A stretch of DNA of 10,896 nt from Flavipsychrobacter stenotrophus (GTDB taxonomy: Bacteria > Bacteroidota > Bacteroidia > Chitinophagales > Chitinophagaceae). The first letter of the stretch is position 1. Each line of letters opens with the position of its first letter. Where the stretch lies: contig CANCOG010000126.1 in NCBI GenBank assembly GCA_947379685.1, positions 1 through 10,896 on the forward strand. The letters are read 5' to 3'. Below, piece after piece: positions 1 through 6,289 of this stretch. A program made the translations under genes and the position numbers. Under the pieces are notes generated by a model that was given only the letters and a program-made list of their open reading frames with translations, made no database searches and was not told where the DNA came from.

Positions 1-84
1 GTCTTTGTAAAACTTTCTGAAAATTTTCTGACAAAAAATTTTTAGTTTTTAAAAATCATCCTTAGCATTGCACTCCCAAAACAA

Positions 85-155
85 AGTTCGATGGTGTAAC
101 GGTAGCATTACAGTCTCTGACTCTGTCTGTCCTGGTTCGAATCCAGGTCGAACTA
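85..155 (+). tRNA. tRNA-Gln (anticodon CUG)
   Basis: The sequence folds into a full cloverleaf. The 7-bp acceptor stem AGTTCGA/TCGAACT is 85-91 with 148-154. The D arm is 94-97 with 105-108. The anticodon arm is 110-114 with 122-126, with one T-T mismatch next to the loop. The 5-bp T stem CCTGG/CCAGG is 131-135 with 143-147, enclosing the loop TTCGAAT. The anticodon is CTG at 117-119, preceded by T and followed by A, so it reads the glutamine codon CAG. The discriminator base is A155. CCA is not encoded (the next bases are CTA), so it must be added after transcription. Upstream bases 1-84 are AT-rich with no gene; TAGCATTG at 63-70 is a one-mismatch match to the Bacteroidota -7 element and may be the promoter. 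Confidence 0.95.
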
Positions 156-163
156 CTAAACAT

Positions 164-194
164 AAAAGCCTTGCTCTGCAAGGCTTTTTTGTTT
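164..194 (+). terminator. intrinsic terminator after tRNA-Gln
   Basis: A perfect 11-bp stem (164-174 with 178-188, core AAGCCTTGC/GCAAGGCTT) with a 3-base loop runs into a T tract. It lies 9 bases after the tRNA end, so it most likely ends the tRNA transcript. Confidence 0.9.
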
Positions 195-221
195 TTTTCT
201 GTAGTAAGTGAGATATTTTTG
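188..221 (+). promoter_or_regulatory. possible promoter of the LprI-like gene
   Basis: TATTTTTG at 214-221 matches the Bacteroidota -7 consensus TAnnTTTG. A TTTG at 188-191, 22 bases upstream, could be the -33 element, though it lies in the T tract of the tRNA terminator. The start of transcription would fall at about 228. That favours the ATG at 234 over the one at 225 and implies a nearly leaderless mRNA. T-rich sequence makes chance matches likely. Confidence 0.35.
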
Positions 222-233
222 CACATGCGAATT

Positions 234-737
234 ATGGTGCCACATAAAATAACTTTTTGGTTATTTATTATTTTGTTTTCGGGGAATATACAGGCTCAGG
301 ATAATTCAGAAAATGAAAAAGTAGCCCTAAGCTATTTGGGATACAATCCATTCAATAGTCTCACAGACTCCAGCCTTGCCCGCGACATAGATAGCATGTT
401 ATTTGATTGTCTGGATTCATCCGGAGCGAAAACAATAAGCGAAATCGCCTGCTATTACAGGCTTACCGAAGCAGTAGACACCAAAATAAGAATGGAATAT
501 CTAATATTATACGCCAAATTAGATAGCACCGACAAGTCCCTTTTTAAAATGACTGAAAACAGGTGGAATAGTTATTTTAAGGAGGAGAAGGCATTTCTTT
601 ACAGTGTATTTTATACCTGGCCAAATAAGGGCAAGTATCAGCATGGTAGAGAACATTCGACAGCACAAGCGGAATGGCTATTTAAAATAGCCAGACAACG
701 GTTAATTGCTCTCAGAGTTTTTGGCAGAGAGATTTGA
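234..737 (+). CDS. exported LprI-like (DUF1311) protein
   Basis: This 167-residue protein begins with a signal peptide: residues 1-22, a hydrophobic run ending near NIQAQ, probably cut before DNSEN. The rest resembles the LprI/DUF1311 family. It has a Cys pair (C59, C73) around an acidic linker, then a helical stretch RLTEAVDTKIRMEYL, the segment YAKLDSTDKSLFKMTENRW with W111, and a final helix AEWLFKIARQRLIAL. In the family, the cysteines and the Trp after a long helix are the most recognisable features. Mycobacterium tuberculosis LprI inhibits lysozyme, but most members have no known function, so a lysozyme-inhibitor role is only a suggestion. The start was set at ATG 234. ATG 225 is also possible. 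A TTG at 171 would lie inside the tRNA terminator hairpin and is unlikely. No Shine-Dalgarno is visible. Confidence 0.7.
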   Translation: MVPHKITFWLFIILFSGNIQAQDNSENEKVALSYLGYNPFNSLTDSSLARDIDSMLFDCLDSSGAKTISEIACYYRLTEAVDTKIRMEYLILYAKLDSTDKSLFKMTENRWNSYFKEEKAFLYSVFYTWPNKGKYQHGREHSTAQAEWLFKIARQRLIALRVFGREI

Positions 738-1044
738 TTGTACGCTCCAGAATCATTTACTTGATATTTTCTTCAATATACATATCGCAGTAGACAAAGT
801 TTTTTATGCATCTCGAAAAGCTGTCATTAAGGACTATCAAAAAATGCAGAATCTGTTTTTCTTAGTCTACCCCAACAAATTCAATAAAAACTCACCCTAA
901 CTTTTAGCTACGGCGGGCGCGGCAATCAGTTTGCAATGAGGTGGAGTGTTCGAGATGTTTGAGCGGCAAAGAACTGCGTATCATTAGTACCTATATTTGT
1001 CGCTGCTATGACACGGGTTTTCCTATTACGTCTGCAATTTTCTC
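738..1044. other. 307-base stretch without a convincing gene
   Basis: The first 160 bases are AT-rich and the part after about 905 is clearly richer in G and C. Codons 888-962 on the plus strand read as a short stretch ending SYGGRGNQFAMRWSVRDV and a stop. It has no start codon and a stop just before it at 885, so it could be the broken end of an old gene. A 64-codon TTG-started reading frame at 706-900 overlaps the end of the LprI-like gene and shows no family features. The right end holds the probable promoter of the WG-repeat gene. Confidence 0.5.
992..999 (+). promoter_or_regulatory. -7 element of the WG-repeat gene
   Basis: TATATTTG matches the Bacteroidota -7 consensus TAnnTTTG exactly, 45 bases before the ATG. 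No good -33 TTG is found 19-23 bases upstream (the nearest TTTG is 30 bases away), so this is half a promoter. The element also forms part of the right arm of an imperfect inverted repeat, AGCGGCAAA (962-970) with TTTGTCGCT (996-1004), which has one G-T pair. Confidence 0.45.
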
Positions 1045-2574
1045 ATGATTAAAATATGCCATTGTATCGCTCTTCTTATATTCCTACAAGGTTTGCCGGT
1101 TTACGCACAACGGCAAATACCTGTAAATATGCGGGGTTTCTATGAAAATGATGAAAATGCTATAGATAAAAATTTTGATGAAGCTCATGTGATGCTGGAT
1201 GCGGACAGCCTAAAATATATTCCCTACTGCCAGGACGATCTCTACGGTTTTGTCGATAAACTTACAATGGCGTGGAAAGTGAAGCCAAAGTACAATCATG
1301 TTGTTGCGGTATACCCAGAGGGGGCAATTGTCGGGTTAGACGGAGGATATGGATGGGTACAATTTAATGATACATTTGTGGTTGGCCCCTATTTTAGCAG
1401 TTTTGAAAAAGAGGGGAATGTTTATCATGGTATGATGCGGAGTGTCGACACTTCGATTGAGAACTCCTACAGTTCTTTCACAGAGAACTATTATTTCACT
1501 GAAAAAAAATACCTGTTCACGGCATGGGCGCACAAGCAGCAAACGTTTTCAGGTAGCGATACTATGGCCTGGTTCAGGTATGGCGATACGTTTTCGGTAT
1601 ATGGAATCAGTGGAGCCTTACTTAGAAAAATACCTTACGAAAAGTCGAAACTGTTTATTGGCACATATAATAACTGTCTTGTGTATCTTGAAGGGGCTGA
1701 AAAACCTTTTTATTTTACATGGTATGACTTACAAGGCAATCTGAAATACAAGATATTGTCTCCTGACGATCGTTCAGTGCATATTGTGCGCTGTCTGAAC
1801 GATTCAGTGTTTGCGTTGATAGGGGAGGATCGTGTTCTTTTTGAGAAGAACCAGGATATGTTTTACACGTTCACGATATCAAACGGGATGCTTTTTTCAG
1901 GTATGGATTATGCCTATGCCAACTTGTTTAAAGAAGGTAATATGATTGTTGTTCATGATATATTTAGCGATAAGTTTGGTTTGCTTTCGGGTAACGGTTT
2001 GTTGAAAGTTCCGTGCAGGTATTCCTATATCGGTTCGTTTATTAATGGTGAGGCTGCTTTTGCCGACACTACAACGCAAAAGATTGGTTTTATTGATGGA
2101 AATGGAAAAGTCGTTGTTCCACCGGTATTTGAACCACATAATAAAAACCGGTTACAATTTTTTAATAAGCCGATGCAATACGGTGAAGGACTTTGCGCGG
2201 TATTATTGGGGTATAAGCAGAAACAGAAATCAGATAATTTACAAGAGCGCAAATTTGGATATGCAGACCGGTCAGGAAAAATCGTTTTGACTTTACCTGA
2301 CACCATTTCGTATTCCGGTAATTTTTCTGATGGTGTTGCTCCGGTTATTTCTGAGAACAGAAAGGTAGGGTTTATCGACAGGCATGGAAAAATTGTCATT
2401 CCTTTTAAGTATGATATTTATGTTGAAGGCGCATATCCATTTCCACAAGTTGTCATTCCGTATTTTTATCATGGATACGCATATATAAAAGCTTCAGGTG
2501 GTTATATCGACCGTGCGGGCCGTGAATACTTTTCGGGCAAACATAAGAAAGTGGAACATGGCTTTAGCCATTAA
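1045..2574 (+). CDS. exported WG-repeat protein
   Basis: This 509-residue protein starts with a signal peptide (about residues 1-21, MIKICHCIALLIFLQGLPVYAQ) and is probably exported. The C-terminal half carries WG-type repeats, in which a short [KR]xG[FY][IAV]D turn is followed by G[NK]xx[IV]xPxx[YF]. The clear copies are KIGFIDGNGKVVVPPVF (from residue 346), KFGYADRSGKIV (from 403) and KVGFIDRHGKIVIPFKYD (from 440). Weaker copies are DLYGFVDK near residue 65 and DKFGLLSGNGLLKVPCRY near residue 308. WG repeats form beta-rich scaffolds of unknown molecular role and are common in Bacteroidota exported proteins. No enzyme motif is seen. It starts at the only sensible ATG, with no Shine-Dalgarno. 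It is read in the same direction as the LprI-like gene but 307 bases away, so a shared operon is unlikely. Confidence 0.8.
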   Translation: MIKICHCIALLIFLQGLPVYAQRQIPVNMRGFYENDENAIDKNFDEAHVMLDADSLKYIPYCQDDLYGFVDKLTMAWKVKPKYNHVVAVYPEGAIVGLDGGYGWVQFNDTFVVGPYFSSFEKEGNVYHGMMRSVDTSIENSYSSFTENYYFTEKKYLFTAWAHKQQTFSGSDTMAWFRYGDTFSVYGISGALLRKIPYEKSKLFIGTYNNCLVYLEGAEKPFYFTWYDLQGNLKYKILSPDDRSVHIVRCLNDSVFALIGEDRVLFEKNQDMFYTFTISNGMLFSGMDYAYANLFKEGNMIVVHDIFSDKFGLLSGNGLLKVPCRYSYIGSFINGEAAFADTTTQKIGFIDGNGKVVVPPVFEPHNKNRLQFFNKPMQYGEGLCAVLLGYKQKQKSDNLQERKFGYADRSGKIVLTLPDTISYSGNFSDGVAPVISENRKVGFIDRHGKIVIPFKYDIYVEGAYPFPQVVIPYFYHGYAYIKASGGYIDRAGREYFSGKHKKVEHGFSH

Positions 2575-2605
2575 AGAGCCTGTTTTATGGCTGATTTCCT
2601 CGGGA

Positions 2606-2645
2606 TTGAGTTTGGCCTTTTCAAACTCAACGGGTAGTATTTTGT
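2606..2645 (+). terminator. possible terminator of the WG-repeat gene
   Basis: A perfect 9-bp inverted repeat, TTGAGTTTG (2606-2614) and CAAACTCAA (2622-2630), with a 7-base loop lies 31 bases after the stop codon. The stem is AT-rich and only a short T run (TATTTTG) follows, about ten bases later. It could act as a weak terminator or simply stabilise the transcript end. Confidence 0.4.
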
Positions 2646-2703
2646 ACGCCCACGCAATACTGGTTGGAATTCTATTTTTATTTTCCTTTTGCTAAATTCC
2701 ACT

Positions 2704-2747
2704 TATATTTGCAAAGTACTTGAGTAGTCAAGTACTTTGCAAATATA
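2704..2747 (+). promoter_or_regulatory. perfect palindrome: probable MarR operator with embedded -7 elements
   Basis: The arms 2704-2723 and 2728-2747 are exact reverse complements over 20 bases, with the spacer GTAG between them. The core half-site is GCAAAGTACTTGA. The outer end of each arm reads TATATTTG, a perfect TAnnTTTG -7 element: on the plus strand at 2704-2711 and on the minus strand at 2740-2747. The palindrome ends 5 bases before the marR ATG. MarR proteins are dimers that usually bind palindromes overlapping their own promoter, so binding here would block transcription of marR. No convincing -33 element was found at the usual distance, and no terminator-like T tract follows. An operator role is therefore much more likely than a terminator. 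Confidence 0.75.
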
Positions 2748-2752
2748 TTTTT

Positions 2753-3184
2753 ATGGAAATGATTCAGGCAAATTTGAGGTTTGTACTTACGCTATCACGT
2801 GCCCAAGCGGTGATCAACAGGAAATTCGACGGAAAATTAAGTGCTCATGGGGTGAGCTTAAATGACTTTATAATTCTCTTCTATTTAAATGAAGCTCCCG
2901 GTTCTAAATTGCGGCGCGTAGATCTTGCAGAAAAGATTGGGGTGACTGCATCAGGAGTAACCAGAATTCTGGCACCTATGGAAAAACTTGGTTGGGTAGG
3001 GCGAGAGGCAGATGAGCGTGATGCCCGAATCAGTTATGCAGTATTGCTGGAAGCAGGTAGAAGACTTTTTGAAGAATCTTTGAAAACCGCAGAATATGCT
3101 GCCAATGAAACGCTTTCAGTTTCAAAAATTAAAAAGATGGAGCTGCTAAATGAAGCAATGGCGGAGATTTTTGGTCGCATTTAG
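2753..3184 (+). CDS. MarR-family transcriptional regulator
   Basis: This 143-residue protein has the usual MarR length and layout. An N-terminal dimerisation helix (about residues 4-30) comes first. The winged helix-turn-helix follows: LRRVDLAEKIGVTASGVTRILAPMEKLGWV at about 53-82, with the recognition helix near 65-78. The wing is READERDARISYAVL (84-98), carrying the family's D-x-R pattern (D90, R92), and C-terminal dimer helices follow. MarR proteins repress their own gene and a neighbour until a small ligand, often phenolic, or oxidation releases them. The ligand cannot be read from sequence. ATG 2753 was chosen because the upstream TTG at 2720 lies inside the operator palindrome. The start is only 5 bases after that palindrome and has no Shine-Dalgarno, so a very short leader is likely. 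The DUF1330 gene follows after 43 bases and is the likely co-regulated target. Confidence 0.92.
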   Translation: MEMIQANLRFVLTLSRAQAVINRKFDGKLSAHGVSLNDFIILFYLNEAPGSKLRRVDLAEKIGVTASGVTRILAPMEKLGWVGREADERDARISYAVLLEAGRRLFEESLKTAEYAANETLSVSKIKKMELLNEAMAEIFGRI

Positions 3185-3227
3185 CAGTAATAAAGCAAAA
3201 ATTTAGAAATTCAAAATAGAAGTACAT

Positions 3228-3650
3228 ATGGTAGAAAAATACCTTGCCCCAAACCAGGAGGCAGTAAAGGATTTTATCATGAGGAAAATTGAAGGCCCTG
3301 TGGTAATGCTCAACCTCCTCAGGTTCCGGGACGTTGCCGACTATACCGAGGCACCTCATCTTGCACCGGAGCAGCCCATTTCCGGGGCTGCTGCTTATGA
3401 ATTGTATATTCAGCATACTTTGCCCATGCTCCATAGTTCAGGGGGAGAAGTTGTGTTTTCGGGAAAGGGTGGGGCATATCTAATCGGCCCGACCGACGAG
3501 CGTTGGGATGCAATGCTGCTGATCAGGCAGGAAAGTACCGAGCGGTTCATCGCATTTGCCTCCGATCCCGAATACCTGAAAGGAATGGGGCATCGCACGG
3601 CTGCTCTGGAGGACTCGCGCTTATTACCACTAATTGAAAATATTGGTTGA
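3228..3650 (+). CDS. DUF1330-family protein
   Basis: This is a 140-residue cytoplasmic protein with no signal peptide or membrane segment. It resembles the DUF1330 group of the dimeric alpha/beta-barrel (ferredoxin-like) fold. The first strand is GPVVMLNLLRFRDVADY (23-39). AAYELYIQHTLPML (54-67) then forms the usual helix, GGEVVFSGKGGAYLIGP (72-88) two strands, and DAMLLIRQESTERFIAFASDPEYLKGMGHRTAALEDSRLLPL (94-135) a strand followed by the typical F-x-x-x-x-x-D-P-x-Y segment and a final strand. Members are often small enzymes or binding proteins of unknown substrate. The related EthD and antibiotic-biosynthesis monooxygenase families act on aromatic or polyketide compounds. Being directly downstream of a MarR regulator suggests it is induced by the compound that regulator senses. 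It starts at ATG 3228; the TTG and GTG codons upstream are less suitable. Confidence 0.8.
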   Translation: MVEKYLAPNQEAVKDFIMRKIEGPVVMLNLLRFRDVADYTEAPHLAPEQPISGAAAYELYIQHTLPMLHSSGGEVVFSGKGGAYLIGPTDERWDAMLLIRQESTERFIAFASDPEYLKGMGHRTAALEDSRLLPLIENIG

Positions 3651-3681
3651 CATCAATTTTTTCAGAGGCAGCTAAGAACAC

Positions 3682-3713
3682 AAAAAAAAGTTGCTCCTTT
3701 TTAGGGGAGCAAC
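3682..3713 (-). terminator. intrinsic terminator of the DUF6600-type gene
   Basis: An 8-bp stem, GTTGCTCC (3690-3697) with GGAGCAAC (3706-3713), is followed on the minus strand by a run of eight Ts (A tract at 3682-3689 on plus). It lies 28 bases after the stop codon of the minus-strand gene. The convergent DUF1330 gene ends at 3650, and this hairpin has no T run in its direction. Confidence 0.85.
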
Positions 3714-3741
3714 CGTATATTCATTTGTTTGTGTTTGTTGA

Positions 3742-5223
3742 TTATCTGCGACCACCCGGGCGCTCTGTTTGTGCTGGCTGAGGCCTTGGAGCAGGTTGCG
3801 GGGCTGGCTGTGGCCTTGGCTGTTGCTGCTGAGGAGCCGGTGCAGGCTGCCTTTGCTGCTGTGGCGGAGGGTTGTAACGCTGTGGTTCAGGTCTGCTTTG
3901 TTGCTGCGGAGGATTGTTATGTTGTTGTTCCTGGCGCGGTTGCTCCTGACGTGGCTGCGGTTGTGGCTGATTATTCCTCGGCTGTTCCTGTTGCGGGTTA
4001 AAACGCTGTGGCTCAGGGCGGTTTTGTGGCTGAGGATTACGTTGTGGTTCAGGGCGGTTTTGCGGTGGGTTAGCAGGTTGTGCCTGGCGATTGTCCTGTT
4101 GTGGATTAAAACGCTGTGGCTCAGGGCGGTTCTGTGGTTGCACATTACGTGGCTGGTCCTGGCGGTTATCCTGCTGGGGCTGATAATTGCGGCCTTGTTC
4201 TGCCTGGTTAACCGGCTGGTTTCTGTTGATGCCGTTGCGTCCAGGGTCTGCCTGATTAGCTGGCTGAACATTGTTGCGTCCTCCTGCATTGTTATTCTGC
4301 TGTTGGGTGTAGTTAGTTCCTGTTCCTACCGTATTTGCAGGGTCTGCATTTCCAGCTCTGTTCTGCCTCTGTATCTCCTGCCTGAAGGTAGGAACAACAC
4401 TATGGTTGTTTACAGGTGCTGATTGTGGTCTTCCAATACCAACTGGTGCAGTTACAACGTTTGTTGGCCTAGCAGAATTAACTGTACTATGGTTAACCTG
4501 TGGACGATAGATGTTAACAGTATTCTGTTGTATAGAAGTTGTACCGGGTCTGCCAGACTGATTTACACGGTATACCTGTACTGGCTGGTGTGTAACCTGC
4601 TCAATTGTGCTTGCCCTCGGCCCGTAGTTATACTGCACGTGGGTGTGGTTGTCGGTATATACGTTGTTGATAATGGTAGTCTGCCTGATATAGGTGTGGT
4701 TGTAACCACGGTCATTCCAATAATTGTAGTGATCATGCCTGTACATATACCTTGGATTGGTAAATGCCCACCAGTTGTCAGGACAACCGTAATTAGATCC
4801 TACATAATATCCGGGAGAAAGGGGAGCCCATCCGCAATAGCCGTGGCCAAACCTCCAGCTCACCCAGGCCGGAGCCCATTCGTAACCTGGCACCCAAATC
4901 CAGCCATAATAAGGATTGAATGTCCAGCGGCCATAGTGATACACAGCCCAACCCCATGGGTCATCAGATATCCAGGTATTTCCATATTCGGTCATCGCCC
5001 AGTAGCCGCGGCTACCATAAGGGCGGAAATCCCCACCTTCGTTAGGTACCCAAACATTGCCATATTCAGGGTCATAAACCCACTGACCATAAGGAGAAAG
5101 TTCGTCGTAAAAGGTTTGATAAGAAACGGTAATATCTTGTGCCTGAACCTTGCTTCCGGTAGAAGTAATCAGCAATACACTCAAAAAAGAGATGGTTGCC
5201 AGGCTGTAAATCAGCTTTTTCAT
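3742..5223 (-). CDS. exported DUF6600-type protein with Pro/Gln-rich tail
   Basis: This 493-residue protein has a signal peptide (about 1-28, MKKLIYSLATISFL...KVQA, cut before QDITV). Residues 34-180 form a Tyr/Trp/Gly-rich domain with repeated Y-G-x-W-V/I-x-x-P/D turns: YGQWVYDPEYGNVWVP at 45-60, YGNTWISDDPWGWAVYHYGRW at 80-100 and YGWIWVPGYEWAPAWVSW at 106-123. This matches the DUF6600 family often annotated as YXWGXW-repeat proteins in Bacteroidota. Residues 210-493 are low-complexity, rich in Pro, Gln, Asn and Arg, and end in GGRR with no sorting domain. A QxRPEPQR unit recurs at about 364, 388, 400 and 442. The tail is probably disordered and basic, perhaps binding surface polymers or nucleic acid; that is a guess. 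The function of the family is unknown. It is flanked by its own terminator and a candidate promoter, so it looks monocistronic. Confidence 0.82.
   Translation of the reverse strand: MKKLIYSLATISFLSVLLITSTGSKVQAQDITVSYQTFYDELSPYGQWVYDPEYGNVWVPNEGGDFRPYGSRGYWAMTEYGNTWISDDPWGWAVYHYGRWTFNPYYGWIWVPGYEWAPAWVSWRFGHGYCGWAPLSPGYYVGSNYGCPDNWWAFTNPRYMYRHDHYNYWNDRGYNHTYIRQTTIINNVYTDNHTHVQYNYGPRASTIEQVTHQPVQVYRVNQSGRPGTTSIQQNTVNIYRPQVNHSTVNSARPTNVVTAPVGIGRPQSAPVNNHSVVPTFRQEIQRQNRAGNADPANTVGTGTNYTQQQNNNAGGRNNVQPANQADPGRNGINRNQPVNQAEQGRNYQPQQDNRQDQPRNVQPQNRPEPQRFNPQQDNRQAQPANPPQNRPEPQRNPQPQNRPEPQRFNPQQEQPRNNQPQPQPRQEQPRQEQQHNNPPQQQSRPEPQRYNPPPQQQRQPAPAPQQQQPRPQPAPQPAPRPQPAQTERPGGRR
3868..4137 (-). repeat. 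imperfect coding repeat (QxRPEPQR units)
   Basis: Within the Pro/Gln tail, bases 3998-4029 and 4106-4137 differ at a single position over 32 bases and are 108 bases apart. A shorter, more diverged copy lies at about 4037-4066, and a fourth at about 3871-3893. On the coding strand each encodes Q-x-R-P-E-P-Q-R, three of them continuing F/Y-N-P. Such repeats probably arose by in-frame duplication and could change in copy number between strains. Confidence 0.75.
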
Positions 5224-5282
5224 GTTTGAAAGTTTTCTTGTTAATGTATTGAGGAGCCGTCGATTTTGATAAAAGCCCTGTA

Positions 5283-5315
5283 CAAAATACTGTATTTCAA
5301 TAATGATGCCACAAA
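5283..5315 (-). promoter_or_regulatory. possible promoter of the DUF6600-type gene
   Basis: On the minus strand TTTG (plus 5312-5315) is followed after 22 bases by TATTTTG (plus 5283-5289). This is one base short of the TAnnTTTG -7 consensus. It is about 60 bases upstream of the ATG at 5223. The spacing is slightly long and the match imperfect. Confidence 0.35.
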
Positions 5316-5326
5316 TTCTGTTTTGG

Positions 5327-5358
5327 TATAAAAAAATCCCCGTGTGAACGGGGATTTT
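5327..5358 (-). terminator. intrinsic terminator of sucD
   Basis: A perfect 10-bp stem, AAAATCCCCG (5333-5342) with CGGGGATTTT (5349-5358), has the loop TGTGAA. It runs into a T tract on the minus strand (A run from 5330 on plus). It lies 18 bases after the sucD stop codon. Confidence 0.9.
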
Positions 5359-5376
5359 GAAAGTTTTAACAGTCGA

Positions 5377-6261
5377 CTAAGCAACCAATGCTTCTTTAAG
5401 TACATCGGCCATAGTGCTGCCTATATTGGCCGGGCTGTCAACTACATGAATGCCACAGGCGCGCATAATATTCATTTTTGCAATAGCCGTATCATCGGCT
5501 CCGCCAATGATAGCACCCGCATGTCCCATACGGCGGCCTGCAGGAGCAGTTTGGCCGGCAATGAAACCAACAACTGGTTTGCGCATATTGTCTTTCAGCC
5601 AGTTAGCAGCTTCAGCTTCCATATTGCCACCAATTTCACCTATCATTATTATGCCGTCAGTTTCAGGGTCGTTCATCAGCAACTCAACTGCTTCGCGTGT
5701 TGTTGTACCAATGATTGGGTCACCACCAATGCCAATTGCAGTTGAAACACCTAATCCAGCTTTCACAGCCTGATCAGCAGCTTCATAGGTCAGAGTTCCC
5801 GACTTTGAAACAATACCTATACGCCCTGGTTTGAACACGAAACCTGGCATGATGCCAACTTTAGCTTCTCCAGCTGTGATAACGCCAGGACAGTTTGGGC
5901 CAATCAGCCTTGCATTCCTTCCTTTAATATATTCACGGGCTTTAACCATGTCCTGAACAGGAATACCTTCGGTAATACAAATGATTACTTTAATACCAGC
6001 ATCAGCAGCTTCCATAACCGCATCGGCAGCAAATGCCGGAGGCACGAATATGATCGAAACGTCAGCTCCTGTAGTATCTACAGCATCTTTTACAGTATTA
6101 AATACAGGCCTGTCGAGGTGAAGGGTGCCGCCCTTCGCAGGAGTAACGCCGCCAACTACGTTGGTGCCGTATTCTATCATTTGTGTAGCATGAAAAGTGC
6201 CTTCAGTACCGGTAAAACCCTGTACAATTACTTTGGAATCTTTATTTACAAGAACAGCCAT
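5377..6261 (-). CDS. sucD: succinate--CoA ligase (ADP/GDP-forming) subunit alpha
   Basis: SucD is the alpha subunit of succinyl-CoA synthetase, the TCA-cycle enzyme that turns succinyl-CoA, NDP and phosphate into succinate, CoA and NTP. It works as a complex with SucC in the cytoplasm. The 294-residue length fits the family. An N-terminal CoA-binding Rossmann domain shows GFTGTEGTFH (15-24) and GGVTPAKGG (37-45), then CITEGIP (95-101) and GPNCPG (121-126). The ligase domain carries SKSGTLTYE (152-160), GIGGDPIIG (177-185) and the phosphohistidine site GRRMGHAGAI, with the catalytic His at 247. All key residues are present. It starts at the only ATG that gives the full CoA-binding domain. sucC is not nearby, and its own promoter and terminator suggest single-gene transcription. 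Confidence 0.97.
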   Translation of the reverse strand: MAVLVNKDSKVIVQGFTGTEGTFHATQMIEYGTNVVGGVTPAKGGTLHLDRPVFNTVKDAVDTTGADVSIIFVPPAFAADAVMEAADAGIKVIICITEGIPVQDMVKAREYIKGRNARLIGPNCPGVITAGEAKVGIMPGFVFKPGRIGIVSKSGTLTYEAADQAVKAGLGVSTAIGIGGDPIIGTTTREAVELLMNDPETDGIIMIGEIGGNMEAEAANWLKDNMRKPVVGFIAGQTAPAGRRMGHAGAIIGGADDTAIAKMNIMRACGIHVVDSPANIGSTMADVLKEALVA

Positions 6262-6289
6262 GAACCAGTGTTGTTTAAATTTACGCGTG

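Noticed and set aside
85..155. tRNA-Gln as an attachment site for an integrated element
   Set aside because: No integrase gene and no second copy of the tRNA 3' end were seen in the window.
171..233. TTG start at 171 that would lengthen the LprI-like protein
   Set aside because: It lies inside the tRNA terminator hairpin, and the added residues would precede an already complete signal peptide.
706..900. 64-codon TTG-started frame overlapping the end of the LprI-like gene
   Set aside because: It has no recognisable family features and no start context, and half of it overlaps or abuts a real gene in another frame.
2558..2695. Possible 45-residue hydrophobic small protein starting MALAIKEPVLW
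   Set aside because: It overlaps the WG-repeat gene end and the 2606-2630 hairpin, and its hydrophobicity may just reflect T-rich DNA. It would need translation data.
2720..2752. TTG start giving an 11-residue longer MarR protein
   Set aside because: The added codons lie within the operator palindrome, and the ATG at 2753 gives a normal MarR N-terminus.
3769..5229. Plus-strand open frames of 217 and 268 codons opposite the DUF6600-type gene
   Set aside because: They are antisense shadows of a repetitive Pro/Gln/Trp-rich gene. Their sequences are Leu/Trp/Val-rich low complexity, while the minus strand has a signal peptide and family motifs.
5344..5773. Plus-strand open frames opposite sucD
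   Set aside because: The sucD protein is full length with all catalytic residues, and the antisense frames have no features of their own.
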